This document shows, in pieces, positions 24,309 through 32,761 of a stretch of DNA of 52,773 nucleotides. Position 1 is the stretch's first letter, and each line of letters opens with the position of its first letter. Origin of the DNA: Phycisphaerae bacterium. Lineage in GTDB: Bacteria; Planctomycetota; Phycisphaerae; SM23-33. Below the pieces are notes generated by a model, which made no database searches, was not told the origin of the DNA, and was given only the letters and a program-made list of their open reading frames with translations. The stretch spans positions 1 to 52,773 of the forward strand of contig JASLNT010000088.1 in the NCBI GenBank assembly GCA_030745875.1, written 5' to 3'. Both the position numbers and the translations under genes were made by a program.

Positions 24309-26153
24309 CTAGCGCATCATCAGGAAGAACATCCCCCCGCCAGCCACCGGATAGGCTGTGAGAATCTTTGTGATAAGCGGGATCTTCCCTCGGGACTTCA
24401 GCAGGAGTCCGCCCTTGTCGGGTTTGAACACTGCTATTTCCGGCCCGAGCATTCGGGCCATCTTGCCCGCCGAAGGTATCGACACCAAGGGGAAATCATT
24501 CCTGTTTCCTTGTTTGGCGACCTGCTCGGATACCGAGATAAGCAAAGGCCAGAGCACCTTGACCATCTGCGACATATCCATGTGAAACACCGCCGCTCCG
24601 TCCCCGGCGAGTTTCACGAGTTTTTCGGCCTGGGAGCCTTTGGCGAAACCGCCCGTATCGTCAAGGGCGGTGTCTATCGCAGCGGTCATCGCGCCCTTAC
24701 CCATCGCAATTATCAGTCGATCCTTTGTGAGAGCGGCTGTAACCGGACCGGCCAGCGGGACAATCTTGATCTTCCGATAAGGGTCGACCGGATCGGGGCC
24801 CTCCCCGCCGCCTGTGTCTGACGCCATCTTCGTCAGGACGTCCATTGCCTTGGTTGCTTTGGCGTGGTCCTTTATATCCAGAACAAAACCGACCGGAACG
24901 CCTCGTCCTCCCATCATTCCGCCCATCAGCGCCTGGAGACTCGTCAGGAACAACGTTCCATTCCCGTCGCTGCTGGCCAGAAGCGCCTTGGCCTGTGTCA
25001 GAATCGGGTTCTCGCGCGCCTTGGGGTCAGGCGGATCGATCTGCGGTCCTGCGCCCATTGCGTTGCTGATAGTGGAGCCTATCCAACTGGTGTTGAACTG
25101 CCCGGCCAGCGAGACCACACAACCTTCGGGCGTCATCGCCAGGGCCTTCTTGTAATCCCCACCGTGCTTGAACAACCCGCCGCTGTTGGGCGAATCGGCG
25201 TACGTGAATCGCGTGTAGACATTATCGAGATATCCCCCCGTGCCGCCGATTCCGCGAATAGTGTCAAGCCCCAGAACGGTGAGCATCTTGCCCATTTCAC
25301 TGTCGGGCGACATGTTGTCCCCAGCCAGATCAAACACCGGTTCGAGATTCACATGCCACCTGAACGCCCAGTCCTTGATATGCGTCTTGGCCGCGATTCG
25401 GGCGACGGATTCGTTGGCGAGTATGCTCTTGGCGGGATCGGGTTTCGCCAGCAGCACACTGGCTCGGTCAGCGGCCTGAAGTGAAGCTGCGATGCACAGC
25501 GTCTTGCCCGACCAGGCGGCCATGAATACGGTCTTGCCTCTAAGTTCACCAGGCAGTTTCACCGGATCATTGGATAGTTGGAACTCCCGCCAATCCTGAA
25601 CCACTCCCCGCCACGCCACACCGGAACTGGTGTGCGTGAAGGCTTGTCGCTTGCCCGCGTTTCCCAAAGGCGCCACGCCTATCGACATGAGCTTTTCAAT
25701 CGCCCGTTTGCACTCTTTGTGGTACTGGCCGGTCCGGCAGAGGAAGTAGAATTCCGGCCCGCCTTTCGCCAACGTCATAACCATCGCCGACGGTTCGTAC
25801 CAGAATGGTTTGAGAAGTTCGTGCAGCGTTTTCTGGTGCGCCTGGATGTCCACGGGATTCTTCAACGAGAACATTTCCTTGACGATCATCTCGCCGATTC
25901 TGACTCGCGTACCATGTATAAAGTCATTCATGGCGTCGTCCTTGGCCATCTTGCCCGTATTCGACGCAGCGAACGCTTTCTTGATTGCGTTGTGGCCCTG
26001 ACGCTCTACGAAGAAGACTGTGTTCTTGGGCGCATAGCTCATCAATCCCGGACCACCGGGGAGTTTCCTCGCCGATTGACCATAGGCGATGGGCGATATC
26101 GACACGACGAGCAGCAGAATAACAACGAGGGCGATTCTCTTCACAGCTTCCAT
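24309..26153 (-). CDS. Large exported protein, function unknown
   Basis: A 614-residue protein starting with a strong signal peptide (MEAVKRIALVVILLLVV, cleavage near AYGQ). The start at 26153 has GGGAG 9 nt upstream; the open frame runs 32 codons further without a ribosome binding site. The mature part opens with SYAPKNTVFFVER, like planctomycete proteins of the DUF3352 type that begin with a sentence-like LPADTLAYV segment, and contains many alternating alpha/beta stretches. Gly/Met-rich patches (MGGMMGGRG) occur near residue 410. The role is unknown; the similarity to DUF3352 is weak and based on pattern only. Confidence 0.6.
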   Translation of the reverse strand: MEAVKRIALVVILLLVVSISPIAYGQSARKLPGGPGLMSYAPKNTVFFVERQGHNAIKKAFAASNTGKMAKDDAMNDFIHGTRVRIGEMIVKEMFSLKNPVDIQAHQKTLHELLKPFWYEPSAMVMTLAKGGPEFYFLCRTGQYHKECKRAIEKLMSIGVAPLGNAGKRQAFTHTSSGVAWRGVVQDWREFQLSNDPVKLPGELRGKTVFMAAWSGKTLCIAASLQAADRASVLLAKPDPAKSILANESVARIAAKTHIKDWAFRWHVNLEPVFDLAGDNMSPDSEMGKMLTVLGLDTIRGIGGTGGYLDNVYTRFTYADSPNSGGLFKHGGDYKKALAMTPEGCVVSLAGQFNTSWIGSTISNAMGAGPQIDPPDPKARENPILTQAKALLASSDGNGTLFLTSLQALMGGMMGGRGVPVGFVLDIKDHAKATKAMDVLTKMASDTGGGEGPDPVDPYRKIKIVPLAGPVTAALTKDRLIIAMGKGAMTAAIDTALDDTGGFAKGSQAEKLVKLAGDGAAVFHMDMSQMVKVLWPLLISVSEQVAKQGNRNDFPLVSIPSAGKMARMLGPEIAVFKPDKGGLLLKSRGKIPLITKILTAYPVAGGGMFFLMMR

Positions 26154-26479
26154 AACAATACTCCCGCTCAAGCAGCAATGTCCCACATGACCTCGCCCGA
26201 TTTCCCAGCCGGACGAACTAACCGGAATTGTACCTGCATCCGTCAACACTCGCGACTGTTAAGATGCGTATATTTCGCCCGATAGGCGGCCGATAGGGTT
26301 TTCGAGATTACCAATCACCGTTCCGATCCACGAATATACCGATACCAATTCAATCCCTCATTGAGGAGAGATTCAACGGATAGCATCATGAAAGGACGGA
26401 GAGTTCAGCTTTCACTGGAAACTCGCCGCGCATCGACAACGCGCAGCTGGTTCTTCGATCCATGTCTCAACACAGCAGT
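26154..26479. other. 326-bp intergenic region with no clear gene
   Basis: This gap upstream of the large exported protein and downstream of the Dabb lipoprotein holds a direct repeat of CGATAGG (two copies, 11 bp apart, near 26280-26298) and a small imperfect hairpin around CCTCATTGAGG near 26363. A 37-codon plus-strand frame starts at 26388 but has no properly spaced ribosome binding site. I see no promoter good enough to call. Confidence 0.4.
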
Positions 26480-27193
26480 TTACTCGGCGGCGATGTAGTC
26501 TATGACCAGCACTTTTTCCACCGACGGTCCGACCAGCTTCACGAACTCTTTGTGCGCCGGATGCGGGAGGTACGTCTTCCGCCCGTCCGCGTTGTCGAAC
26601 GTCACCAGGAAGCAATGCGTCAGACCCGCGTTCTTGCCTCTGTCGCCGACGACCGTGCCCCACTCGAACGCCTTGATCTCGGGAATCCGCGCCGGCAGCG
26701 ATCGGAATTTGTCTTCGATGGCCTTGACCTGCTTTGCGGTTGTCCCTTCCTTAAACTGGAACATCACCACGTGCCGCAATTTGCCCGCGGTTTCAATCGG
26801 GGCGGTCGGCGGAACGGCCTGCCCTGCGACATAGTCAAACACCAGCAGCTTCTCCATCGCCGGTTTGAGTTTCGCAACCGCCGCCTGGTGCGTGGGATGA
26901 GGCAGATAAGCCTTCAGACCGTCGGCGTCTTCGAACGTCACCAGGAAACAGTGAGTAAATCCGTCCTGGAGATTCTCGACACTGCAGTCCTTGCCCCACT
27001 CCAGCGCCGTGATCATGGGCATACTCGGAGGAAACGCCATGATTGCATCTTCGATAGCCTTCACGTCCGCAGGCGGCGCGGTGTCCTTGAACTTGAACAG
27101 AACAACGTGCCGAAACGCGCCCGGAGCCTGACCGCAACCGGCAAGCCAGACCATCGCAACCAACATCGTAAAGAGACCCAATCGCTTTGTCAT
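26480..27193 (-). CDS. Lipoprotein with two Dabb (A/B barrel) domains
   Basis: The 237-residue product starts with a lipoprotein signal (MTKRLGLFTMLVAMVWLAGC), so it is probably anchored in a membrane outside the cytoplasm. Two tandem copies of a stress-responsive A/B barrel (Dabb) domain follow: about 27-120 (FRHVVLFKFKDTAPP) and about 137-237 (LRHVVMFQFKEGTTA). Each copy contains THCFLVTFEDADG or THCFLVTFDNADG and ends with VFDYVAG or VIDYIAAE. Dabb domains form dimeric ferredoxin-like barrels; the tandem arrangement may make an internal dimer. Planctomycetes often export such proteins but no function is established. It is divergent from the GH16 gene. Confidence 0.8.
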   Translation of the reverse strand: MTKRLGLFTMLVAMVWLAGCGQAPGAFRHVVLFKFKDTAPPADVKAIEDAIMAFPPSMPMITALEWGKDCSVENLQDGFTHCFLVTFEDADGLKAYLPHPTHQAAVAKLKPAMEKLLVFDYVAGQAVPPTAPIETAGKLRHVVMFQFKEGTTAKQVKAIEDKFRSLPARIPEIKAFEWGTVVGDRGKNAGLTHCFLVTFDNADGRKTYLPHPAHKEFVKLVGPSVEKVLVIDYIAAE

Positions 27194-27255
27194 TTGCCTG
27201 TCCTTTCACTGCTTGCGGCGCCGGCCGCGAAAAAGAAAATCAATCAACTCATAGA

Positions 27256-27283
27256 ATGCTACCGTTTCCGATCGCACAGTCAA
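27256..27283 (-). promoter_or_regulatory. Candidate promoter for the Dabb lipoprotein
   Basis: On the minus strand TTGACT (27278-27283) and TAGCAT (27256-27261) are 16 nt apart, about 63 nt before the start codon. This is a moderate match to the sigma-70 consensus. Confidence 0.45.
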
Positions 27284-27313
27284 GGGCGAGTCTGCATTGG
27301 CGCGGCGAAACGG

Positions 27314-27343
27314 TTGGCTCGCGGCCGGCTGGCTCGATATAAT
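27314..27343 (+). promoter_or_regulatory. Candidate promoter for the GH16-DUF1080 gene
   Basis: TTGGCT and a perfect TATAAT are separated by 18 nt, about 88 nt before the start codon of the GH16 gene. Confidence 0.55.
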
Positions 27344-27430
27344 CCCACAGACACCAACTGGCGCATGAATCAGGGCGACGATCAACATTCGGACGCCCTG
27401 ACCGACGGCGTCGGCTATGAGGAGAAACCT

Positions 27431-28813
27431 ATGAAACTGTTCTTTTCCGCTTTCTTCGCGATTGCGATGATTTCGCACACCGTCCATGCCGAACAATGGA
27501 AGCTCGTCTGGTCGGACGAGTTTGATTACGAGGGCCTGCCGGACAAAAAGAAATGGGGCTACGAAGAGGGCTTCGTTCGGAACAGAGAATTGCAGTATTA
27601 CACCCGGGCGAGAAAGGAGAACGCCCGCGTGGAGAACGGTGTGCTGGTGATCGAAGGGCGTAAGGAGAAGTTCAGGAACCCGAAGTACAAATCCGGTTCA
27701 AAAAGGTGGAGCGAGCAGCGCCAATTCGCATCCTGCACCACAGCCAGCCTTATCACTCTCAACAAGGCTCACTGGAAGTACGGGAGAATAGAAGTTCGCG
27801 CCAAGCTCCCGCGGGGCAAAGGCGTCTGGCCGGCCATCTGGACGCTTGGGACGAACAGGACCTCCATCGGCTGGCCTCGCTGCGGCGAGATTGACATCAT
27901 GGAGTTTGTGGGCAAGGACCCGAACCGAGTGCATGCAAACGCACATTACGCGGTAGACGGCAAGCGGCGATCGAACGGAGGAAAACTGAAGACCGACAAG
28001 CCTTACGAGGATTTTCACATTTATGCGATCGAGTGGAGCCCCGATCGTATGGACTTCTTCTTCGACAAGACCAAGTACCATACGTTCATCATTGACAAAG
28101 CAGGCAAGGGGAAAGACAACCCCTTCCGCAAACCGCATTATCTGCTCATGAATCTGGCGCTGGGGGGCAGTTGGGGCGGACCGCTCGACGACACCGTCCT
28201 GCCGCAAAAGTACCTGATCGATTATGTAAGAGTCTACGAATCGGCCGGCGGCGAACGGAAGGACCCGGGCGACAAGATGGTCCCGCTCATGGATGGAAAA
28301 ACGCTGACCGGTTGGCATACCGTCGGCGGAGGAAAGTGGACCGTTGAAGACGGAGCTTTTGTAGGCCGCGCCAAAAACGCCCGCCTGTACGGACTGCTGG
28401 TGAGCGATAAGACCTTCAAGAACTTCATCGTCAGTTTGAATTTCAAGTGCCTCGCCGGCGACAGCGGTTTCTACATTCGAACGCTGATCGAGAAACCCGA
28501 CAAGGCCAAGGGCCTGCAAGTTCAGGTCGGGCTGCCCGGAAGCGGAGCCGGAGGAATCTACGAGAGCTACGGACGTCGCTGGCTGGACAAACCCACCGCC
28601 GCCCAGGAAAAGAAGATCCTCAAAACGGACGCCTGGAACAAGATGACCATTTCCGCGTCCGGCGGCGATGTTGTAGTCCGCGTGAACGGCGTCAAGACCG
28701 CCGAACTCAAGAACGACAAAGGCCGCCCCAAGGGCCATTTCGCCCTTCAAATGCACTCCGGTAATGTCATGCACGTGATGTTCAAGGACATAAAGATCAA
28801 AGAACTGCCGTAA
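27431..28813 (+). CDS. Secreted GH16 beta-glucanase fused to DUF1080
   Basis: A 460-residue exported enzyme. Residues 1-20 are a signal peptide ending at HAEQ. Residues 22-270 form a glycoside hydrolase family 16 domain with the catalytic motif GEIDIMEF (nucleophile Glu153, Asp155, acid/base Glu158), WSDEFDYEG at the start, and NLALGGSWGG and KYLIDYVRVYE at the end. Laminarin, lichenan or another beta-glucan or beta-galactan may be the substrate. Residues 275-460 are a DUF1080 (3-keto-disaccharide hydrolase) domain: MDGKTLTGWH, WTVEDGAFVG, MTISASGGDVVVRVNG, HFALQMHSG. The start has GAGGAG 7 nt upstream. The open frame extends far upstream but lies antisense to the Dabb gene. Its stop codon lies inside the left inverted repeat of the RAYT unit. 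Confidence 0.92.
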   Translation: MKLFFSAFFAIAMISHTVHAEQWKLVWSDEFDYEGLPDKKKWGYEEGFVRNRELQYYTRARKENARVENGVLVIEGRKEKFRNPKYKSGSKRWSEQRQFASCTTASLITLNKAHWKYGRIEVRAKLPRGKGVWPAIWTLGTNRTSIGWPRCGEIDIMEFVGKDPNRVHANAHYAVDGKRRSNGGKLKTDKPYEDFHIYAIEWSPDRMDFFFDKTKYHTFIIDKAGKGKDNPFRKPHYLLMNLALGGSWGGPLDDTVLPQKYLIDYVRVYESAGGERKDPGDKMVPLMDGKTLTGWHTVGGGKWTVEDGAFVGRAKNARLYGLLVSDKTFKNFIVSLNFKCLAGDSGFYIRTLIEKPDKAKGLQVQVGLPGSGAGGIYESYGRRWLDKPTAAQEKKILKTDAWNKMTISASGGDVVVRVNGVKTAELKNDKGRPKGHFALQMHSGNVMHVMFKDIKIKELP

Positions 28814-28864
28814 TATGGAGTGCGGCGGCTAGACGCCGCTTTGGCTTGTCGCGGAGCGACGGTT
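28807..28864 (+). repeat. Left 58-bp inverted repeat of the RAYT unit
   Basis: Matches the reverse complement of 29589-29646 at 57 of 58 positions (A/C difference in the palindrome loop). It includes the last two bases-sets of the GH16 gene: the CCG codon and TAA stop at 28808-28813 are part of the repeat. Confidence 0.9.
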
Positions 28865-28917
28865 TGCCGTTAGCCGTGCGCCGTTCCGCCGTCGTCGCCG
28901 CCGTTCAGCCCCAGAGC

Positions 28918-29469
28918 CTACTGTCGCGCCATCTCCGGCACGAACGAATCGATCACCTTGATCCGATTGGTCTTGAAACTAGCGACAGTCTTCTGAAACG
29001 CCGTATTAGCCTCCCGCTCAAACCAAGCCGCCGAGCACCATCGATAGTTACAGGCCGCCGCCACCAAACCGTGATGCACGGGATTCTCATGCACGTACTT
29101 CAGCCTCGCATAATACGAACGCTCATAGGTGATGCGAGTCTCGAAAAACTGATACCACACGCGCCGTCCCGGCGTTTCGTCAAGTTCGTTAAGCCGCTTG
29201 GCGACCTGCGAGTGAAGCTTGCCGAGGAAAACGCGAAGTGATTCCGGTTCGTCCGGAGCGGCGGCCAGGAAGTGGTAGTGGTTCGACATGACCGCCCACG
29301 CCGCCAGCTGCCAGCCGAATTCATCTGCGGTCGCCAGGAGTGCGTTCTGCAGGAGGTCAAGGCGTTGGGGGTTCCATAGGCGATGGGCCTTTTGGTAGGT
29401 TCCGGCGGTCACCATGTAGGCCCCGGCTTCGGAGAGTCGGTGGACAGGTGCGTGTGGCCAGTCGGGCAT
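28918..29469 (-). CDS. REP-associated tyrosine transposase (RAYT)
   Basis: The 183-residue protein belongs to the Y1 transposase family (IS200-like, TnpA-REP group), which cuts single-stranded DNA with one tyrosine. Visible features: the metal-binding His pair in MSNHYHFLAA (here HYH, as in the family's HxH), a mid-protein block FLGKLHSQVAKRLNELDETPGRRVWYQFFETRI, and YVHENPVHHGLVA near the catalytic tyrosine region. Length and order match intact RAYTs, so it may be active. RAYTs are normally single-copy and associated with REP palindromes rather than moving as ordinary insertion sequences; here inverted repeats lie on both sides. Confidence 0.9.
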   Translation of the reverse strand: MPDWPHAPVHRLSEAGAYMVTAGTYQKAHRLWNPQRLDLLQNALLATADEFGWQLAAWAVMSNHYHFLAAAPDEPESLRVFLGKLHSQVAKRLNELDETPGRRVWYQFFETRITYERSYYARLKYVHENPVHHGLVAAACNYRWCSAAWFEREANTAFQKTVASFKTNRIKVIDSFVPEMARQ

Positions 29470-29588
29470 TTGGCGGGTGTCTCCCGTGTTGGATTATGAG
29501 AATGGAGTATATTGCTTGGGTTGGTTGCTTGCAAGGGGGGGAAAGCTAACGCCAACGACAAACGGCAAACGCCAACGGCTAACGGCCG

Positions 29589-29646
29589 AACCGTCGCTCC
29601 GCGACAAGCCAAAGCGGCGTCGAGCCGCCGCACTCCATATTACGGC
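29589..29646 (-). repeat. Right 58-bp inverted repeat of the RAYT unit
   Basis: Inverted copy of 28807-28864 with a single mismatch. Just inside it (29546-29588) lie short imperfect repeats of the type AACGCCAACGG/CAAACGGC, which also appear in inverted, decayed form inside the left copy. Confidence 0.9.
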
Positions 29647-29747
29647 CTAAGCGCTTGTGAGGCTTCGAGTTTCTGCTTGTTATGGTGAAAATGAATCTCT
29701 ATAAGGGATCGGGCGGGGTTACAAAAAGAACTGCGTCCTGCTGAGTT

Positions 29748-29777
29748 TTGACAGGTGCACAGCCGCGAGAACATATT
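29748..29777 (+). promoter_or_regulatory. Promoter for the SGNH hydrolase-sulfatase pair
   Basis: A perfect TTGACA (29748-29753) and CATATT (29772-29777) are 18 nt apart, about 45 nt before the start codon. The 353-bp gap between the RAYT gene and this gene otherwise contains the right inverted repeat and nothing else I recognise. Confidence 0.6.
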
Positions 29778-29822
29778 AAGATTCCGCGCCAGCGACCCTG
29801 GCCGCGATTAAGGAGCATCAAC

Positions 29823-31103
29823 ATGAAGAGATTACTGATTGCAGTATTGTCGTTGACTTCGTTCAACCTGTCGGCGGGTATGGCCAAGGACGCATCGCCA
29901 AAAGATCAGTTGCCCAAGGTGTTGATAATAGGAGATTCGATTTCCCTGGCGTATACCCCCTGTATAGTCGAATCCCTGAAGACTCAGGCCGTTGTGAAAC
30001 ACTGCCCGGCGAACGCAGGTCCGACAATGCGCGGCGTCAAGAATATCGACAAATGGCTTGGCGACGCCAAGTGGGATGTGATCCTTTTCAATTTTGGTCT
30101 GTGGGACATGTACGGGTGGCGCTACGAAAAAGTTGACAGGTCTCCGCCCGCCTATGAGAAGAGGCTGGACACATTGGCGATTCGTCTCAAGAAGACCGGG
30201 GCGAAGCTCATTTGGGCGACCACAACTCCCGCGTGCCCGGACGCAGAGAGAAAGTGCAAGGTTAAGGTTGATCCGGCGACTGAGAAAAAGTATCTGGATG
30301 CAGCCCTGCGGGTCATGAAGAAACATAACATTGCGATAAACGATCTGCATACCTTCATGAAGCCTAAACGGAAGCAATATGCGCTTGCGGATAATGATGT
30401 CCACTTTAAGAAGGACGGTAACAGGCTGCTGGGCGAGCAACTCGCAAAGCAGATTAGATCCATGCTGAGCGGTTCGGCTGAGGCCGGATGGATTAATCTG
30501 TTCAACGGAACTGACCTTAAGGGATGGCAAGGCGATTCGGGGATCTGGCGGGTGAAGGATGGGCTTATCGTGGGGCGCGGCGCATGCACCGATCACAAGG
30601 GATACAAGTCTTACCTGATAAACCGATCTCATATACTCAAAGACTTCATTCTTGAAGCCGAGTTCAACATGGCTCGCGGAAACAGCGGGATAAACTACCG
30701 CTGCCACGATTACGACAAGGACAAAAAGAAACTATACGAAGTAAGCGGGTATCAAGCCGACATTGCGGGCATTGGCCTGTGGGACATCTATACTACAAGC
30801 GCTTCCAGGAGATACTCCGTTAAGAAGGCGTCCTGCCGCCGGCCCAAATCGAACCAGTGGCATACGCTGCGCATTGAGGCCAACGGGAAGAACATCTCCC
30901 ACAGCCTCAACGGCGCCAAAGTTCTTGAATTCGTCGACAATGACACTCGCGGCGGATTTCGTGAAAAGGGCTTTATCGCATTGGAATTCCACGATAACGG
31001 AACGAATATCAAATTCAGAAATATCCGGGTGAAGATCCTCAACCAACCGCCCGCCAAACAATCTCCAACAACCGACAAGCCAAAGCCCGCACCGAAGAAA
31101 TGA
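29823..31103 (+). CDS. Exported SGNH hydrolase fused to DUF1080
   Basis: A 426-residue exported protein with a signal peptide of about 20 residues. Residues 30-220 form an SGNH/GDSL-type esterase domain: block I VLIIGDSIS (catalytic Ser39), a central FNFGLWD and the C-terminal DNDVHFKKDG with the Asp-x-His pair. Residues 224-410 are a DUF1080 domain (INLFNGTDLKGWQ, WRVKDGLIVG, WHTLRIEANG, GFIALEFHDNG). The last 16 residues are Pro/Lys-rich. The esterase may remove acetyl or other ester groups from polysaccharides. The start has AAGGAG 8 nt upstream. The sulfatase gene follows closely, and both probably form one transcript. Substrate is not known. Confidence 0.85.
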   Translation: MKRLLIAVLSLTSFNLSAGMAKDASPKDQLPKVLIIGDSISLAYTPCIVESLKTQAVVKHCPANAGPTMRGVKNIDKWLGDAKWDVILFNFGLWDMYGWRYEKVDRSPPAYEKRLDTLAIRLKKTGAKLIWATTTPACPDAERKCKVKVDPATEKKYLDAALRVMKKHNIAINDLHTFMKPKRKQYALADNDVHFKKDGNRLLGEQLAKQIRSMLSGSAEAGWINLFNGTDLKGWQGDSGIWRVKDGLIVGRGACTDHKGYKSYLINRSHILKDFILEAEFNMARGNSGINYRCHDYDKDKKKLYEVSGYQADIAGIGLWDIYTTSASRRYSVKKASCRRPKSNQWHTLRIEANGKNISHSLNGAKVLEFVDNDTRGGFREKGFIALEFHDNGTNIKFRNIRVKILNQPPAKQSPTTDKPKPAPKK

Positions 31104-31135
31104 CATCAGCCAACGAGATGAAGGAGGACAACATG

Positions 31136-32698
31136 ATGAAGCGTCGTCAGTTTCTTACGACAGTCGGTGCGGGTGTGGGGCTGGCTTTGGCGGGTAGGTG
31201 TCTTGGCGCCGACAGCAAACCGTCGCGCAGACCCAACATCGTCCTCATAAACGCCGACGATCTCGGTTTCGGAGATATCGGATGCTATGGCGCGACGAAA
31301 GTCAAAACGCCCAACATCGATCGGCTGGCCAAACAAGGGCGGATGTTCACCGACGCCCATTCGGCCTCGGCGGTCTGCACGCCGTCGCGATACGCACTTC
31401 TCACCGGGCGCTATCCGTTCCGGAACAAGGGGCTCTGGGGACCGGTCATGCTCAGGAGCCCGCTGGTTATCGATCCGAAACAGTTAACGCTGGGCAAAGT
31501 CATGAAGGACGCCGGGTATGCGACTGCGTGTATCGGCAAGTGGCATCTGGGCTTTGGGGATAAGACTCCGGTCGACTGGAACAAACCGCTCAAACCAGGT
31601 CCGCTGGAGCTTGGCTTCGACTATTACTTCGGCGTGCCGGTGGTCAACAGTCATCCGCCGTTTGTCTACGTGGAGAACCACAGCGTTGTCGGCCTGACGC
31701 CGGACGACCCGATGGTCTACAAGAAGAAAGCGGCTACCAGAGTGTTCCCGGAGAAGATGGGGCTCGACTGGATCGGCGGCGCCCAGGCCGCTCACAAACT
31801 ATACAACGATGAAACCGTCGGCGCCACGCTGACCGCCAAAGCCGTCAAGTGGATCGAGGACCAGGAGGCGAACAAGAAGGGCTTCTTTCTCTACCTGGCG
31901 ACAACGAACATCCATCACCCGTTCACTCCGGCGCCGCAGTTCAAAGGCGGCAGCAAGTGCGGGCGCTACGGGGATTTCATCGCCGAACTGGACTGGATCG
32001 TAGGACAAGTGCTGGAAGCTGTCGATAGAATCAAGGCCGCTGACAACACGCTGGTGATATTCACCAGCGATAACGGTGGAATGCTGAACCAGGGCGGGCA
32101 GGACGCCTGGAAAGACGGACACCGCATGAACGCCGACCTGCTCGGTTTCAAGTTCGACGCGTGGGAAGGCGGGCACCGCGTACCGCTGATCGCACGCTGG
32201 CCGGGCGGCATACCGCGGGGAACCACGTCCGATCAACTGATATGCAATGTGGACATGCTGGCGACCTTCGCGGCGATAGTAGGTCGCAAACTGAAAGCCG
32301 ACGAAGGCCCCGACAGCTTCAACATTATGGGCGCGCTTACCGGGCATCCCGCAAAGCAGATCCGCGATCACCTGGCGGTCTGTCCCAGGAGTCCCAGGCA
32401 CATCGCCATCCGAAAAGGCAAGTGGGTCTACATCGGCGCGAAGGGAAACGGCGGGTTCACCGGTAGAAGGATCGGCGGGCACACACTCGGCGGACCGGCG
32501 GCGCACAAACTCACCAAGCACACAAACAGCGACATCGTCGACGGAAAGATCAAGAAGAACGCCCCTCAGGGGCAACTGTACGATCTGCAGGCAGACCCGA
32601 GCCAGACGAAGAATCTGCACGACAAGAAGCCCGAAATCGTCAAGCAGATGCAGTCGCTCCTCGACAAATGTCGCAAGAGCAAACGAACCGCGCCGTAG
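31136..32698 (+). CDS. Tat-exported sulfatase (arylsulfatase A-like)
   Basis: A 520-residue S1-family sulfatase that would hydrolyse sulfate esters, probably on sulfated polysaccharides. The start MKRRQFLTTVGAGVG is a twin-arginine export signal. NADDLGFGDIGCYG holds the metal-binding Asp pair, and CTPSRYALLTGRYP contains Cys81, the residue converted to formylglycine. GKWHLG, SDNGG and the C-terminal QLYDLQADPSQTKNL are further family blocks. AGGAGG at 31122-31127 lies 8 nt before ATG 31136; another ATG is 3 nt earlier, and a third at 31100 overlaps the stop of the SGNH gene but has no ribosome binding site. Sulfatases of this type need a maturase (formylglycine-generating or anSME), not seen in this window. 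Confidence 0.93.
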   Translation: MKRRQFLTTVGAGVGLALAGRCLGADSKPSRRPNIVLINADDLGFGDIGCYGATKVKTPNIDRLAKQGRMFTDAHSASAVCTPSRYALLTGRYPFRNKGLWGPVMLRSPLVIDPKQLTLGKVMKDAGYATACIGKWHLGFGDKTPVDWNKPLKPGPLELGFDYYFGVPVVNSHPPFVYVENHSVVGLTPDDPMVYKKKAATRVFPEKMGLDWIGGAQAAHKLYNDETVGATLTAKAVKWIEDQEANKKGFFLYLATTNIHHPFTPAPQFKGGSKCGRYGDFIAELDWIVGQVLEAVDRIKAADNTLVIFTSDNGGMLNQGGQDAWKDGHRMNADLLGFKFDAWEGGHRVPLIARWPGGIPRGTTSDQLICNVDMLATFAAIVGRKLKADEGPDSFNIMGALTGHPAKQIRDHLAVCPRSPRHIAIRKGKWVYIGAKGNGGFTGRRIGGHTLGGPAAHKLTKHTNSDIVDGKIKKNAPQGQLYDLQADPSQTKNLHDKKPEIVKQMQSLLDKCRKSKRTAP

Positions 32699-32717
32699 CG
32701 AGCAAACAGTGTCGCAA

Positions 32718-32743
32718 AGCCCACAGATAGCTATCTGTGGGCT
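32718..32743. terminator. 26-bp perfect palindrome between convergent genes
   Basis: A perfect 26-bp inverted repeat (arm AGCCCACAGATAG) lies between the stop of the sulfatase and the stop of the RCC1-repeat gene. It has no loop bases outside the centre and no T-tract. It is placed to act as a bidirectional terminator; it would also serve as a 3'-end stabiliser. Confidence 0.6.
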
Positions 32744-32761
32744 GTCGTTGAACGAGTCACT

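Larger units (their letters stand above)
28807..29646. mobile_element. RAYT unit: transposase gene between 58-bp inverted repeats
   Basis: A RAYT-type transposase gene on the minus strand is enclosed by two inverted copies of a 58-bp sequence (28807-28864 and 29589-29646) that differ at one base. Each copy contains a small palindrome (GCGGCG/CGCCGC). The inner sides continue with degenerate GCCGTTAGCC-type repeats. This is the organisation expected of a RAYT with its REP-type partner sequences. The 840-bp unit sits exactly at the 3' end of the GH16 gene. Confidence 0.8.

Noticed and set aside
26388..26501. Possible 37-codon plus-strand gene
   Set aside because: The GAGGAG sequence is too far upstream (about 18 nt), the product is basic and without recognisable features, and its end overlaps the Dabb gene antisense.
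26462..27430. Upstream extension of the GH16 reading frame (323 codons)
   Set aside because: It runs antisense through the Dabb lipoprotein gene, and a signal peptide with a strong ribosome site starts at 27431.
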